A stretch of DNA of 64,000 nucleotides from Acidobacteriota bacterium. Lineage in GTDB: Bacteria > Acidobacteriota > UBA6911 > RPQK01 > DATIPO01. The notes beneath the pieces are model-generated. The model was not told where the DNA came from, did no database searches, and saw nothing but the letters and a program-made list of their open reading frames with translations. Position 1 is the first letter of the stretch. Each line of letters starts with the position of its first letter. The position numbers and the translations under genes are program-made. This document shows, piece after piece, positions 8,841-18,409 of this stretch. The stretch spans positions 1 through 64,000 of the forward strand of contig DATIPQ010000138.1 of assembly GCA_035471785.1 (NCBI GenBank), in the 5' to 3' direction.

Positions 8841-9032
8841 ACGCGTTTCTATGCCGCAAACCCATGCGACGTTTCAGGCCTCTCCGAAAAAAGCCCGAAC
8901 AATGCCGCACAGGATACCACCAATTCCATCTCCTCATCAGACGGGCCGGAATGGCACTGGGGCAGCTATTGCAAACACTTTCGAATCATGAAATAAAGGA
9001 AGAATAAGGAACGAAAAGACGAGGTCAAACTC

Positions 9033-10037
9033 ATGAAATACCTGACAGACGAGAAACTGGTCATCCTGGGCGCTGCCGGGGCCATCGGCTCCAATATGGT
9101 GCAGTCGGCGCTCACGATGGGCCTGACACCCAACATCGCCATGTACGATCCCTACGAGCCCGGCCTGGAGGGAACTGCGGAGGAGATCTACCATTGCGCT
9201 TTTCCGGGTGCCCGCGTGAGGTGGACCGCCGATATCGGCGAGGCGCTCAAGGACGCCTCCTACATCGTCTCCTCGGGCGGAGCGCCCCGCAAGGAGGGCA
9301 TGACGCGGGAAGACCTGCTCAAAGGCAACACCGAGATCGCCGAACAACTGGGCCGCGATATCCGCAGCCACTGTCCTTCCGTCAGATTCGTGGTGATCAT
9401 CTTCAATCCGGCCGACATTACGGGCTTGACCACCCTGGTCTATTCGGGCCTCAAGCCCTCTCGGGTGGCTACCCTGGCGGCTCTCGACTCCACCCGGCTG
9501 CAAACGGCCTTGAGCCAGCATTTCGGAGTTCCTCAAGACGAGGTGACGGGATGCCGCACCTACGGAGGACACGGCGAACAGATGGCCGTATTCGCCAGTA
9601 CCTGCAAGGTGGCGGGACGTCCTCTGTCTGAGCTGATCGGCAGCGACCGACTCAGCCACGACAAGTGGGACGCCATCCGGGCCCATGTGCGTCAAGGAGG
9701 AAAGCGCATCATCCAACTCCGCGGCCGCAGTTCCTTTCAGAGCCCTTCCCACCAGTCCCTGCTGATGGTGAAGTCGGTCATGGACGGGCAGGGTTATCCC
9801 TGGCCCTGCGGCACCTATGTCGACTCACCCGAGAACGGCTTCTCGAAGATCATGATGGCCATGGAAACCAGCCTCACCCGTGACGGGATGAGCTGGAGCA
9901 TGCCTCAGGGCAGCCCCGAGGAGATGGAATCGCTGCGCGAGTCCTACCAGCACCTGGTCAAGTTGCGCGACGAGGTCATCTCGTTGGGATCCCTGCCGCC
10001 TTTGCAAGAATGGTCGTCCGTGAATTCCAATCTGTAG
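9033..10037 (+). CDS. mdh: Malate dehydrogenase
   Basis: NAD-dependent malate/oxaloacetate interconversion in the TCA cycle. It matches the divergent Bacteroidetes-type malate dehydrogenase throughout: [19 protein letters not shown] Rossmann loop, [31 protein letters not shown] substrate loop, [13 protein letters not shown], and the active-site His in [11 protein letters not shown]. Length 334 is normal for this type. It is followed 19 bases later by pgk, an unusual but plausible central-carbon operon. A GAGG ribosome site precedes the ATG. Confidence 0.93.
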   Translation: MKYLTDEKLVILGAAGAIGSNMVQSALTMGLTPNIAMYDPYEPGLEGTAEEIYHCAFPGARVRWTADIGEALKDASYIVSSGGAPRKEGMTREDLLKGNTEIAEQLGRDIRSHCPSVRFVVIIFNPADITGLTTLVYSGLKPSRVATLAALDSTRLQTALSQHFGVPQDEVTGCRTYGGHGEQMAVFASTCKVAGRPLSELIGSDRLSHDKWDAIRAHVRQGGKRIIQLRGRSSFQSPSHQSLLMVKSVMDGQGYPWPCGTYVDSPENGFSKIMMAMETSLTRDGMSWSMPQGSPEEMESLRESYQHLVKLRDEVISLGSLPPLQEWSSVNSNL

Positions 10038-10056
10038 CGCGCACCCCGGAGAGAAG

Positions 10057-11247
10057 ATGAACAAGCTCACCATCGAAGACTTGCAGCTCGAGGGCAAGAA
10101 AGCCCTGATTCGCGTCGATTTCAATGTTCCCCTGCAGGACGGACAGGTCAGCGACGACACCCGCATCAAAGCGGCGCTGCCCACGATCCGTTACGCCCTC
10201 AAGCAAGGGGCTTCGGTGATACTGATGAGCCACCTGGGACGTCCCAAGGGCGAGCCCGACTCCTCCCTGAGCCTTCGTCCCGTGGCCGACCGTCTTTCCC
10301 AACTGCTGCAGAGCCAGGTCGCCTTCGCCGAGGACTGCGTGGGCGAGAAGGCTGAAGAGGCGTCGGCTCGTTTGCAGCCTGGAGAGGTGCTGCTTCTGGA
10401 AAACCTGCGCTTTCATGGCGGTGAAGAAAAACCCCAATCCGAGCCCGACTTCGCCGACCGGCTGGCTTCTCTGGGTGATGCCTACATCAACGATGCCTTC
10501 GGCACCGCCCACCGTCCTCACGCCTCCATGGTGGCGGTGGCCGAGCACTTCGAGCAGCGCGCCGCCGGCTATCTGTTGGCCAAAGAGATCGACTACTTTC
10601 AGCGGGTGCTCGACAACCCCTCCACGCCCTTTCTGGCCATCATGGGCGGAGCCAAGGTCAGCGACAAGATCGGCGTCATCGAGAACCTGCTGGAGAAAGT
10701 CGACGTCCTGCTCATCGGAGGCGCCATGGCCTTCACTTTCCTCAAAGCGGAAGGTGTGGCGGTGGGAGACTCGCTGGTTGAAGAAGACAAGCTCGGCCTG
10801 GCCCTCAAGCTGATTCGCCGGGCCGCCGCCAAGGACGTCGAACTGCTCCTTCCTCAAGACCACGTCTGCGGCCGCGAATTCAAGGAAGACACCGAGAGGG
10901 GACAGACGCCCGGCGCCTCCATACCCAACGGTTGGATGGGATTGGATATCGGTCCCCGCACCGTCCAGGTCTTCCGCGACCGCATCGAGCAGGCCCGACT
11001 GATCGTCTGGAACGGTCCCATGGGCGTCTTCGAGTGGCCGCGGTTCGCCAGGGGAACTCAGCGCATCGCCAAAGCCTGCGCCGAATCGCCCGCCGTCACC
11101 ATCATCGGCGGAGGCGACTCGGCGGCCGCCGCCCAGCAGTCGGGACTGGCCGACCGCTTCCATCACATCTCTACCGGAGGCGGGGCCAGCCTGGAGATGC
11201 TGGAAGGCAAGAAACTGCCCGGGGTTGAGGTCCTTACCGACGCCTAG
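10057..11247 (+). CDS. pgk: Phosphoglycerate kinase
   Basis: Glycolytic ATP-forming step converting 1,3-bisphosphoglycerate to 3-phosphoglycerate. The expected motifs appear in order: RVDFNVPL near the N-terminus, [40 protein letters not shown] and the nucleotide loop GGGDSAAA near the C-terminus. 396 residues is the normal bacterial size. Ribosome site ggagag precedes ATG; it probably shares a transcript with mdh. Confidence 0.97.
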   Translation: MNKLTIEDLQLEGKKALIRVDFNVPLQDGQVSDDTRIKAALPTIRYALKQGASVILMSHLGRPKGEPDSSLSLRPVADRLSQLLQSQVAFAEDCVGEKAEEASARLQPGEVLLLENLRFHGGEEKPQSEPDFADRLASLGDAYINDAFGTAHRPHASMVAVAEHFEQRAAGYLLAKEIDYFQRVLDNPSTPFLAIMGGAKVSDKIGVIENLLEKVDVLLIGGAMAFTFLKAEGVAVGDSLVEEDKLGLALKLIRRAAAKDVELLLPQDHVCGREFKEDTERGQTPGASIPNGWMGLDIGPRTVQVFRDRIEQARLIVWNGPMGVFEWPRFARGTQRIAKACAESPAVTIIGGGDSAAAAQQSGLADRFHHISTGGGASLEMLEGKKLPGVEVLTDA

Positions 11248-11359
11248 GGGCTTGGCAAGGTCCAACTTCCAGGGGCCCGACTCCCAAAGGCGGGCAGAGG
11301 CGGGAGGAAACACCTCTTGGGTACCGCTCGGCAGGCGGCTGCGGTAAACTGACCCTATC

Positions 11360-12115
11360 ATGTCCAATCGCGAGACCTCCCCGTGGATGTGGATTCTGGG
11401 CGGATGCGCCTTCATCGCATTGCTTGGCATCATTTTCGTCGTCGTCATGGGAGTGCTCGGCTACCAGTTCGTCAAGGACGTCGAGGAACTGGCTAAGAGC
11501 CCCGAAAAGCGCGAAGAGCGGACTCTGGAGATGCTGGGCGCCCAAGAGATACCCTCCGGTTACTATGCCGGGCTGGTCGTCGATATTCCCTTCTTAGGCG
11601 ACGTCGGCGGGCTGACCGACACTCCCCCGAAGGAGAACGGCGAGGCCGGCGAGCCCAGGGAACGGGCCTTTTTCTTCTTCAATTTCCGCTTTATGGGCGA
11701 CGAGAAGCGCCAGATGGAGGACTTCTTCACGGGCAAGGCCGACGACATGGAGGCACTCGAGCACGTGCGGGTGCAGGGACCCATCGATCTCGACTTCGAC
11801 GATGCCGAATTCATCAAGCTGGGACAGTTTGAAGTCAATCGCTACACGGCCTACTACCGCGTCATGCGGGGCGGCGTCGAATTGGGACGGTCGCGGGGCG
11901 ACAGCCTGGCCGCCATGATGTGGATTCGTTGCCCCGAGGACACCCGCAACCGTTTCGCAGCCTGGGTGGTGCCTGATCCCGCCCAAGCCGGCGCCGGAGA
12001 TGCACCCGGCCAGGAAGCTGCGGGTGACGACTCAGTCGACTACTCCGGCACCCCCGCCGACGAGAACTCCCTGACCGCCTTCATGTCCCAATTCCACCTC
12101 TGCGGCGCCCACTGA
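11360..12115 (+). CDS. Membrane-anchored protein of unknown function
   Basis: 251 residues with one N-terminal transmembrane helix (residues ~9-33) and a soluble acidic domain outside. No recognised motif. Features seen: FFFFNFRFMGDEKRQMEDF in the middle and an acidic Gly/Ala-rich linker near residue 215. There is no clear Shine-Dalgarno; a possible -10 (TAAACT, 11345-11350) lies 9 bases before the ATG, so the mRNA may be nearly leaderless. It is followed by a repeat element rather than by a partner gene. Confidence 0.6.
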   Translation: MSNRETSPWMWILGGCAFIALLGIIFVVVMGVLGYQFVKDVEELAKSPEKREERTLEMLGAQEIPSGYYAGLVVDIPFLGDVGGLTDTPPKENGEAGEPRERAFFFFNFRFMGDEKRQMEDFFTGKADDMEALEHVRVQGPIDLDFDDAEFIKLGQFEVNRYTAYYRVMRGGVELGRSRGDSLAAMMWIRCPEDTRNRFAAWVVPDPAQAGAGDAPGQEAAGDDSVDYSGTPADENSLTAFMSQFHLCGAH

Positions 12116-12124
12116 ACCAAGCAA

Positions 12125-12507
12125 CCTGGTGCTGGCTCTCATGAGTTCTGAGCCATGCTGCATCGCAACTGGAATTCGATTACCCTCGGGACCCAGCATT
12201 GCGCCCTTGCGTCGCTACGCTTGCAGCCCTTCGTGGTTCTTTCGAACTTCCCATATCTCACCTCGACCTTGGCACGACTCCGGCTCAAGACTTTTGACGC
12301 CCCGCATCAGTGCAGTGCGCCAGAAGTTTTGAGCCGCCCTGTGGCGTTATCTCACGCTTTCAGCGTTGGCACATTTGGCGTTTGAAACCCAGGGTGGCGC
12401 CGCCGTCTCGCCAGCGCTCGCCGCGGCTGACCCTGGGCTGGCGAATCTGTCCCTGTCAGGGACAAGAACGGAGGGCTGGGTCAGAACTCATGACCGGCAG
12501 CACCAGG
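12125..12507. repeat. Repeat element with 30-bp terminal inverted repeats (copy A)
   Basis: Left end 12125-12154 (CCTGGTGCTG, then GCTC, then TCATGAGTTCTGAGCC) is mirrored at 12478-12507, with about 27 of 30 bases matching after reverse complement. The interior has two parts. 12314-12477 carries hairpins (CCCAGGGT...ACCCTGGG and GTCCCTG-T-CAGGGAC) and matches the copies at 35951, 47313 and 63333. 12139-12312 matches the element at 62348. No transposase is encoded. The right inverted repeat lies inside the 3' end of the dehydrogenase gene and supplies its stop codon. The structure is MITE-like. Confidence 0.75.
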
Positions 12508-13593
12508 CTCGATCAAAGCTTTGACCACCTCCCCGCTTTCCACGGCGCTGAGGGCCTGGTTGGTCTGCTCGAGTGCGAAGGAGCGCAGCGGGATCTTCAA
12601 CCAAGGCTCGGCCCTTTCGGGATCGGTCAGCACCTTGACCCCGCGGTGGAAGTGGGAGAAGTCCGATCCCCAGCATCCCCTAACGTCGAGATGCTTCTTG
12701 TTGAGGTCAAGGTGGGGATTGAAGGCGATCTCGCCGTGATCGGTGTACTGTCCCACCACCACCACGCGCCCCGCATCGCGGGTGAAGCGCATGGCGTCGA
12801 CCACGGCCGAAGGGGCTCCGGTGGCTTCGATGGTGATGTCGGCGCCCCTTCCCCCGCAGCGCTCCATGACCCACTGCACCCGTTCCTGCGGGGAATGGCT
12901 TTGAAAGTTGAGCACCTCTTGCGCTCCCACCTGGCGAGCCGTCTCCAGGCGATGATCGGGGGCCCCGATGCAGAGCACCCGCAGGGCGCCGGCCATTCGG
13001 GCCAGAATGATGGAGGACAGCCCCACGGGTCCGCTGCCCAGGACCAGTACGGTGTCGCCGATGCGCACTTCGGCCCGGTCGAGAGCGTGAAGGGCGGTAG
13101 GCAATGAGCATCCCCCGGCCATGAAGGCCCGGGCATCGACGCCTTCCAGCCTGATGCAGTTCGTGCCGGGTTTGAGGTAGATCTGCTGTGACCATCCTCC
13201 CGCCAGCCCGTCTTCGACACCATAGGTAATGCCGTAAACCTTGCGCCGGGGGCAGCGGGTGGAGGCCTTGGCCACCAGGCAATGCCAGCAGGCGTGGCAG
13301 GTGCGGTGGACGTCCAGGAAGGTAACCCGGTCGCCCTCCCGCAGAGGCTGGCCCTCGATGTCGCTGAGGGGCCCTCTCACCTGGGCCAGGCGTCCCGCTG
13401 AGACATGACCCGGAATGATGGGGTAGGGGACACCGTCAAGGCGTCCGTCGCGCAGATGGACGTCGGTTCCGCACACCTCGCTCAGATCGACCTCCAGCAG
13501 CGCACTGCCCGCTTCCAATTGAGGCGGAACGAACTCCTCTATTTCCACGGGCGCTCCGCCGCCCGGCATCACCGCAGCCCTGATCTTGCTCAT
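12481..13593 (-). CDS. Zinc-binding alcohol dehydrogenase family protein
   Basis: Medium-chain dehydrogenase/reductase. The catalytic-zinc region has C41 (CGTDVH) and H63, but the usual GHE is GHV here (V64). The structural-zinc Cys set is present (CHACWHC...C). The NAD(P) loop is VLVLGSGPVGLSS, followed by the typical FTRDAGRVVVVGQY strand. Length 370 is normal. The substrate is unknown, possibly a threonine- or sorbitol-dehydrogenase-like polyol. The last residues (GAAGHEF-stop) are encoded by the inverted repeat of copy A, so the C-terminus may have been altered by insertion of the element. Confidence 0.85.
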   Translation of the reverse strand: MSKIRAAVMPGGGAPVEIEEFVPPQLEAGSALLEVDLSEVCGTDVHLRDGRLDGVPYPIIPGHVSAGRLAQVRGPLSDIEGQPLREGDRVTFLDVHRTCHACWHCLVAKASTRCPRRKVYGITYGVEDGLAGGWSQQIYLKPGTNCIRLEGVDARAFMAGGCSLPTALHALDRAEVRIGDTVLVLGSGPVGLSSIILARMAGALRVLCIGAPDHRLETARQVGAQEVLNFQSHSPQERVQWVMERCGGRGADITIEATGAPSAVVDAMRFTRDAGRVVVVGQYTDHGEIAFNPHLDLNKKHLDVRGCWGSDFSHFHRGVKVLTDPERAEPWLKIPLRSFALEQTNQALSAVESGEVVKALIEPGAAGHEF

Positions 13594-13674
13594 CGTTTCC
13601 TCGATTTTTCACCAGCCAAGCCAACCAAGCTCCAATTTGCGCCTTGGTGCTCTAGAATAACCGCCGGAGGAAGG

Positions 13675-14835
13675 ATGCTGAATTTCGAGATCGACCGCAA
13701 GTACCTGGTGGAAACCCTGCAAGGGCTGGTGCGCATCGATTCCGTCAATCCGGGATTGGTGGAGGGCGCCGCAGGCGAAGCCGAAATCGCCCGCTACACG
13801 GCCTCGCGCCTGGGCCAACTGGGGCTGCAGGTGCAGCTCCACGAACCGGTTCCAGGACGCGTCAGCGTCACCGGTTTGTGGCCCGGCTCCGGCGGCGGAC
13901 GTTCGCTGATGCTCAATGCCCACTACGACACGGTAGGAGTGGAAGGCATGGAGGAGCCCTTCTCGGGGCGGATCGAAGAGGGACGCCTGCTGGGGCGCGG
14001 CGCCTACGACATGAAAGCCGGCCTGGCCGCCTCGATGGCCGCCGTGAAAGCGCTGATGGAGGCCGGCTTTAAGCCCTCGGGGGACATAGTGCTGGCGGCG
14101 GTGGCCGACGAAGAACACGCCAGCCTGGGGACGTCCGACCTCCTCAAGCGTTTCACGGTCGACGCCGCCATCGTCACCGAGCCCAGCCAACTGGAAATCT
14201 GCACGGCTCACAAGGGATTCATCTGGCTCGAGGTGGAGACCCGTGGGCGCGCCTACCACGGCAGCCGCTTCGACAAGGGCATCGACGCCAACATGCGCAT
14301 GGGACGCTTCCTGCATCAACTTGAAACCCTGGAGCGCGACCTGCGGGCCCGCCCTCCTCACCCCTTGTTGGGCCCGCCCTCGCTGCATGCCGCCCAGATT
14401 CAAGGAGGCACTTCCCCCAGCGTTTACGCGGCATCCTGCCGACTCACCATCGAACGGCGCACCTTGCCGGGCGAAGGCGCCGACCAGGTGGAGGAGGAAA
14501 TCCGCTCCATCCTGCGCAGGCTTGAGGCCGAGGACGAGTCCTTTCGGGCCAGCCTCAGGATCGGGCTGGTTCGGGAGCCTTTCGAGATAGGGGCCGATGC
14601 CGCCATCGTGGCCACGCTTGAAGAGGCCTGCCGAAACGTTCTGGGACGCCTTCCGCCCCACTGCGGACAGAATCCCTGGATGGATTCAGCGCTGCTCTCG
14701 GCGGCCGGCATCGAAACGGCGGTCATCGGACCCAGCGGAGGCGGCGCCCACTCCGACCGCGAATGGGTCGATCTCGACTCGGTCCATGACCTATCCGCCA
14801 TCCTGGCCCGCGCCGCCGCTGCCTATTGCCATTAG
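13675..14835 (+). CDS. M20/ArgE-DapE family zinc peptidase/deacylase
   Basis: Cytosolic M20 hydrolase of the ArgE/DapE/ACY1 group. Metal ligands are seen in NAHYDTVG (His, with the family Asp two residues on), GRGAYDMKAG (Asp), ADEEHAS (Glu-Glu), VTEPSQ (Glu) and GAHSDREWV (C-terminal His). The dimerisation lid lies between (TRGRAYHGSRFDKGIDA). The start is placed at ATG 13675 because a strong ribosome site (ggaggaagg) precedes it; an upstream in-frame extension would overlap the divergent dehydrogenase gene and lacks family sequence. A -10-like TAGAAT lies at 13653. The substrate could be an N-acyl amino acid. Confidence 0.88.
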   Translation: MLNFEIDRKYLVETLQGLVRIDSVNPGLVEGAAGEAEIARYTASRLGQLGLQVQLHEPVPGRVSVTGLWPGSGGGRSLMLNAHYDTVGVEGMEEPFSGRIEEGRLLGRGAYDMKAGLAASMAAVKALMEAGFKPSGDIVLAAVADEEHASLGTSDLLKRFTVDAAIVTEPSQLEICTAHKGFIWLEVETRGRAYHGSRFDKGIDANMRMGRFLHQLETLERDLRARPPHPLLGPPSLHAAQIQGGTSPSVYAASCRLTIERRTLPGEGADQVEEEIRSILRRLEAEDESFRASLRIGLVREPFEIGADAAIVATLEEACRNVLGRLPPHCGQNPWMDSALLSAAGIETAVIGPSGGGAHSDREWVDLDSVHDLSAILARAAAAYCH

Positions 14836-14854
14836 GATCCGGAGATCGCGCTCA

Positions 14855-15466
14855 TTACCCGTCTTGGGAGGCGGTCTGCTGGGGGGCGGGTGCGGCCTTG
14901 CTCCAGGCTTCCATCAGCCGCTCCTTCTTCTCGGCGCTGAGGACGCCGGTCTCGATGGCCTTGACCTGACTGCCGTCGATCAGGATGGTCTGGGGAACGC
15001 GGTGGATGTGGTAGGCCCTATCGCGCTGACTGAGCTCGGCGAAGAGAACGGTACGGTCCTCAATGCGGCGCTGGCGGGCGTAATCACGCGTGGCCTGGAG
15101 AGGATTGGTGGCCACATAGAGGACGTTCTCGGCCCCGATCTGATTCTCCAGATCGGTCCAGTTGGAGAAGTTGGCCTGACACACCTGGCAGTCCTTTGAA
15201 AAGACCATGAGCATGGTGGGTTGGGCGAAGCCGATGGAGGAAACCGTCTCGTCCAAGTGACGCGCCCTCAGGTCGGGCACCCAGTCTCCCACCTGCAGGA
15301 TCGGCGTCTCCTGCAACGTCCGGTTCCGCAAGGCCTGCGACAGGTCCTGCACCTTCAGGTAGTAGGCCACGTTCAGGCCCAGCGAGGCCACGATAAACAC
15401 CAGAAGTATCTTGCTCTCCCAGAAACTGAACCAACCCTTGGAAGCCATGGTGCAGAAGTCTATCAC
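14855..15466 (-). CDS. Membrane-anchored thioredoxin-like (redoxin) protein
   Basis: One N-terminal transmembrane helix (about residues 18-37), then a thioredoxin fold facing the periplasm: VGDWVPDLRARHLD, the CQVC active site in FSKDCQVCQANF and the cis-Pro segment HRVPQTILIDG. It is similar in plan to TlpA/ResA proteins that reduce cytochrome or envelope disulfides. Start GTG 15466 overlaps the stop of glgP (GTGA); an ATG six codons further in (15448) is an alternative. Confidence 0.82.
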   Translation of the reverse strand: MIDFCTMASKGWFSFWESKILLVFIVASLGLNVAYYLKVQDLSQALRNRTLQETPILQVGDWVPDLRARHLDETVSSIGFAQPTMLMVFSKDCQVCQANFSNWTDLENQIGAENVLYVATNPLQATRDYARQRRIEDRTVLFAELSQRDRAYHIHRVPQTILIDGSQVKAIETGVLSAEKKERLMEAWSKAAPAPQQTASQDG

Positions 15467-17607
15467 GGCTCGACGCCGACCTGCGACTCACGCGCCTGGC
15501 GCAGCGCCGCCAGGTACATCTGCTCAAGATACTGCTTCATCATGCGCCGGGCCGAAAAAGGAGCCGCCAGGGAGCGGATGGTTTCCTTCATGATGGCGAC
15601 CCACTCCAGGGGCACGTCCCTCTCGTCGCGCCGGTAGTAGCGGGGTATGATCTCTTCTTCCAGGAGGCCGTAGATGGCCTCGGCGGTAGCTCCGTCGTCG
15701 CCGGCCGTGTCGGCGTCGATGGCCCATCCGTTGTTGCCGTTGTAGCCTTCCTGCCACCATCCGTCCAGGACGCTGCAATTGGGGACGCCGTTGAGGCCCG
15801 CCTTCTGTCCGCTGGTGCCGCTGGCTTCCAGGGGCGGGCGGGGATTGTTGAGCCATACGTCCACGCCCTGAATCATGTGATGCCCCACGTGCGTGTCGTA
15901 CTCTTCGATGAAAGCCACCCGGCCGGCCATTTCGTGGGCCATGCAGGCCTGGAAGACTTCCTGCAGGACGAACTTGCCGGGCTCATCGGCGGGGTGGGCC
16001 TTGCCCGAGAAGATGATCTGCACCGGACGCAGGCGGTCGTTGAGCATGCGCCGCAGCCGCTGGGAATCGCGCAAGATCAGGTTGCCCCGCTTGTAGGTGG
16101 CGAAGCGGCGCGCGAAGCCCAAGGTCAAGGCGTCGGGATCGAGGAGGCTTCCGAAAGCCACCATCTGTCCGGCCGAGACCCCGTCGACCTGCCAGCGCCG
16201 GCGCGCCCTCTCGCGGGCCAGGCTGACCAGCCGCCGCTTGAGGCTCAAATGGGCCGCCCACAACTCTTCGTCGGGAATACGGTCAACGCCTTCCCACAGT
16301 TGCTGATCGTCGTGGCGGTTCAGCCAGTCCTCGGCCAGGTATTTCCTGAAGAGCCTGTTCAGTTCCGGGGGCACCCAGGTGGGGACGTGGACGCCGTTGG
16401 TCACGTGCGAGATGGGCACCCTGTCCGGAGAGCGGTGGGGCCACAGCGGTTGCCACATCTGGCGCGAAACCTGACCGTGGATGCTGCTCACGCCGTTGGC
16501 GCGTCCGGAGGCCCTGAGAGCCAGAACCGTCATGACGAACTGGTCGCCGCCCGGCACCTGTCCCAGCTTGAGCAGGTCCTCACGGTTGACATCGAGTTCT
16601 TCCCAGTAGCGGCGAAAAAACTCCTCCATCATGGGAAAGGAGAACTCGTCGTGGCCGGCCTTGACGGGCGTGTGGGTGGTGAAGACGGTGCGCCGCCGGA
16701 CTTCTTGCAGGGCTTCTTGCCAGGAACGGCCCTGCTTGCGGAAGCGGGCCAGCAATTGCAGGGCGGCGAAAGCCGCGTGTCCCTCGTTGAGGTGGAGCAC
16801 CGTGGGCTCGTGCCCCAGCGCCTTAAGAACCCTCAGTCCGCCCATTCCCAGCACGATTTCCTGGCGCAGACGCACCGACTGGTCGCCCCCGTAGAGGCGG
16901 GCCGAAAGGTCGCGGTCCCAAGGGTCGTTCTCTTCGATATTGGTGTCCATCAGGTAGATGGGGACCCGCCCCGCCTGAACTTTCCAGACCGCCAGCTTGA
17001 CTTCGCGGTCGGCTACCGGAACCGGAAGAATGAAGCGGCTGCCGTCCTCGTTGAGCACCGGCAGGATGGAGGCCGTGGAAGTGTCCAGGCGCACGTAGCG
17101 GGCCTCTTGCATCCCGTCGGCTTCGATGCGCTGATGGAAATAGCCCTCGGGGTAGAAGTATCCGATGGCGGCGAAAGGCAAACCCAGGTCGCTGGCTTCC
17201 TTGCAGGTGTCCCCGGCCAGCACCCCCAGTCCTCCCGAATAAATGGGCAGGGAGTTGTGCAAGCCGAACTCGGCGCAGAAATAGCCAATGCGGCAGTCCG
17301 AGTCGTGACCATGGAAACTCTCGAACCAGGTGTCTTCACCGCTCAAATAGTGATCGAACGACGCCATCACCCGGTCGTAATGCGCCAAAAACCCCTCTTC
17401 CTGAGCCCGTTCCTGCAGCACTTGCGGATCGATTTCCTGCAGCATGACGACCGGGTTGTGGCTGGTCTTGCGCCAGAGGTAGAGATCGAGTCGCCGGAAG
17501 AGAGCCCGGGCAGAGGAATCCCAACTCCACCAAAGGTTGTAGGAAAGCTCTCCCAGACGGCCGATTCGCTTGGGAAGCTGTTGAAAACTCGGCAATACCA
17601 CTTTCAT
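15463..17607 (-). CDS. glgP: Alpha-glucan (glycogen) phosphorylase
   Basis: GT35 phosphorylase of the shorter, MalP-unlike alpha-glucan phosphorylase group, releasing glucose 1-phosphate from glycogen or maltodextrin with PLP as cofactor. Seen are LSYNLWWSWDSSARALFRRLD at the N-terminus, the YFCAEFGLHNSLPIYSGGLGVLAGD block, VLHLNEGHAAFA, FTTHTPVKAGHDEF, HVTNGVHVPTW, the RFATYKRGNLI segment and, near the PLP site, SGTSGQKAGLNGVPN. The PLP-Lys is taken to be in GTSGQKAGLNG. Start ATG 17607 is chosen for its gaggagggg ribosome site; 714 residues. Confidence 0.93.
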   Translation of the reverse strand: MKVVLPSFQQLPKRIGRLGELSYNLWWSWDSSARALFRRLDLYLWRKTSHNPVVMLQEIDPQVLQERAQEEGFLAHYDRVMASFDHYLSGEDTWFESFHGHDSDCRIGYFCAEFGLHNSLPIYSGGLGVLAGDTCKEASDLGLPFAAIGYFYPEGYFHQRIEADGMQEARYVRLDTSTASILPVLNEDGSRFILPVPVADREVKLAVWKVQAGRVPIYLMDTNIEENDPWDRDLSARLYGGDQSVRLRQEIVLGMGGLRVLKALGHEPTVLHLNEGHAAFAALQLLARFRKQGRSWQEALQEVRRRTVFTTHTPVKAGHDEFSFPMMEEFFRRYWEELDVNREDLLKLGQVPGGDQFVMTVLALRASGRANGVSSIHGQVSRQMWQPLWPHRSPDRVPISHVTNGVHVPTWVPPELNRLFRKYLAEDWLNRHDDQQLWEGVDRIPDEELWAAHLSLKRRLVSLARERARRRWQVDGVSAGQMVAFGSLLDPDALTLGFARRFATYKRGNLILRDSQRLRRMLNDRLRPVQIIFSGKAHPADEPGKFVLQEVFQACMAHEMAGRVAFIEEYDTHVGHHMIQGVDVWLNNPRPPLEASGTSGQKAGLNGVPNCSVLDGWWQEGYNGNNGWAIDADTAGDDGATAEAIYGLLEEEIIPRYYRRDERDVPLEWVAIMKETIRSLAAPFSARRMMKQYLEQMYLAALRQARESQVGVEP

Positions 17608-18060
17608 GTTTCGGACTCCCCTCCTCGCTCCAAACGTGTCACGGGGCCTCATTATTGTGACTTGGCCCATCCAGGTCAACGTGGCCTGAGATGCGCTCGC
17701 CCTCCCTGGCCGGGGAGTTTTCCAGGCCGAGGCCATTTGAGACAGGACTTTGCAGAAGCGCGCATTCGTCTTGAAGGTATTGACATCTGTGTAGGCTCGT
17801 TGCTATCTTTTTGTTCTCTGCCGGCATTCGCGGCGGGCCCAGGAGCGTCAAGCCATTTTTTCTGGGGGGAGGCTTTACGCCGGGCGCCTCGAATGTTCTC
17901 TGCGGACGGGCAATCTGGGGGGATCACGGTCGGCCTCTAAGCTGACGCCGGCAGCCTCGTAGGAGTTTGCAGGCTCGACGCAATCGAGACTGGCCCGCCC
18001 GTCCGCAGTCCGGCGGAGTACCTCGTCCCCATCCCTTGTGATTGAAAAGCGTGATCGGCG
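17608..18060. other. Gene-free stretch between glgP and the DUF6916 gene
   Basis: 453 bases between two minus-strand genes. It must hold the promoter for glgP. I see no convincing ORF, RNA, repeat copy or terminator; short ORFs here lack ribosome sites and family sequence. Confidence 0.5.
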
Positions 18061-18351
18061 TCAGTTGCGGGTGAACACCGCCTCGTAGTAGGTGGTCCCA
18101 TCTTCCTGACCGACCGGCACCAGGAAAATGTCCAGTTCTCCCAGGTCCGCGTGGGACAAGGGGATGATGGACTGCTGAAGGACCGGCTCCTGAGGGCCTG
18201 CGAAGACCACCGAGAAGGACTCTCCTCTCATGGCTTCCACCTTGTCAACGCGCAGGCTGAAGTCCTCATCCAATTCCTCGGTCCGTACCTTGAAGGGCTT
18301 GTCTTTGCACTTGTCGAAGTCCTCTTTCTTCAGCTTTGCCAACTTATCCAT
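18061..18351 (-). CDS. DUF6916 family protein
   Basis: 96-residue soluble protein. The pattern FSVVFAGPQEPVLQQ, IPLSHADLG, DIFLVPVG and a terminal YYEAVFTR is that of DUF6916, small proteins frequently encoded with tail-collar/microcystin-dependent proteins like those at 2-1036; their molecular role is unknown. Ribosome site ggaggg precedes the ATG. It stands alone, 58 bases past the end of rarA on the same strand. Confidence 0.75.
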   Translation of the reverse strand: MDKLAKLKKEDFDKCKDKPFKVRTEELDEDFSLRVDKVEAMRGESFSVVFAGPQEPVLQQSIIPLSHADLGELDIFLVPVGQEDGTTYYEAVFTRN

Positions 18352-18409
18352 GATCCCTCCTCCAGGACATAATACTGTGTTCGTGAGGCCAGGCGCGTCA
18401 AGCAGGCCC

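Noticed and set aside
15877-17940. 687-residue ORF antisense to glgP
   Set aside because: It is a GC-rich shadow with no ribosome site and no family sequence, fully opposite a convincing phosphorylase.
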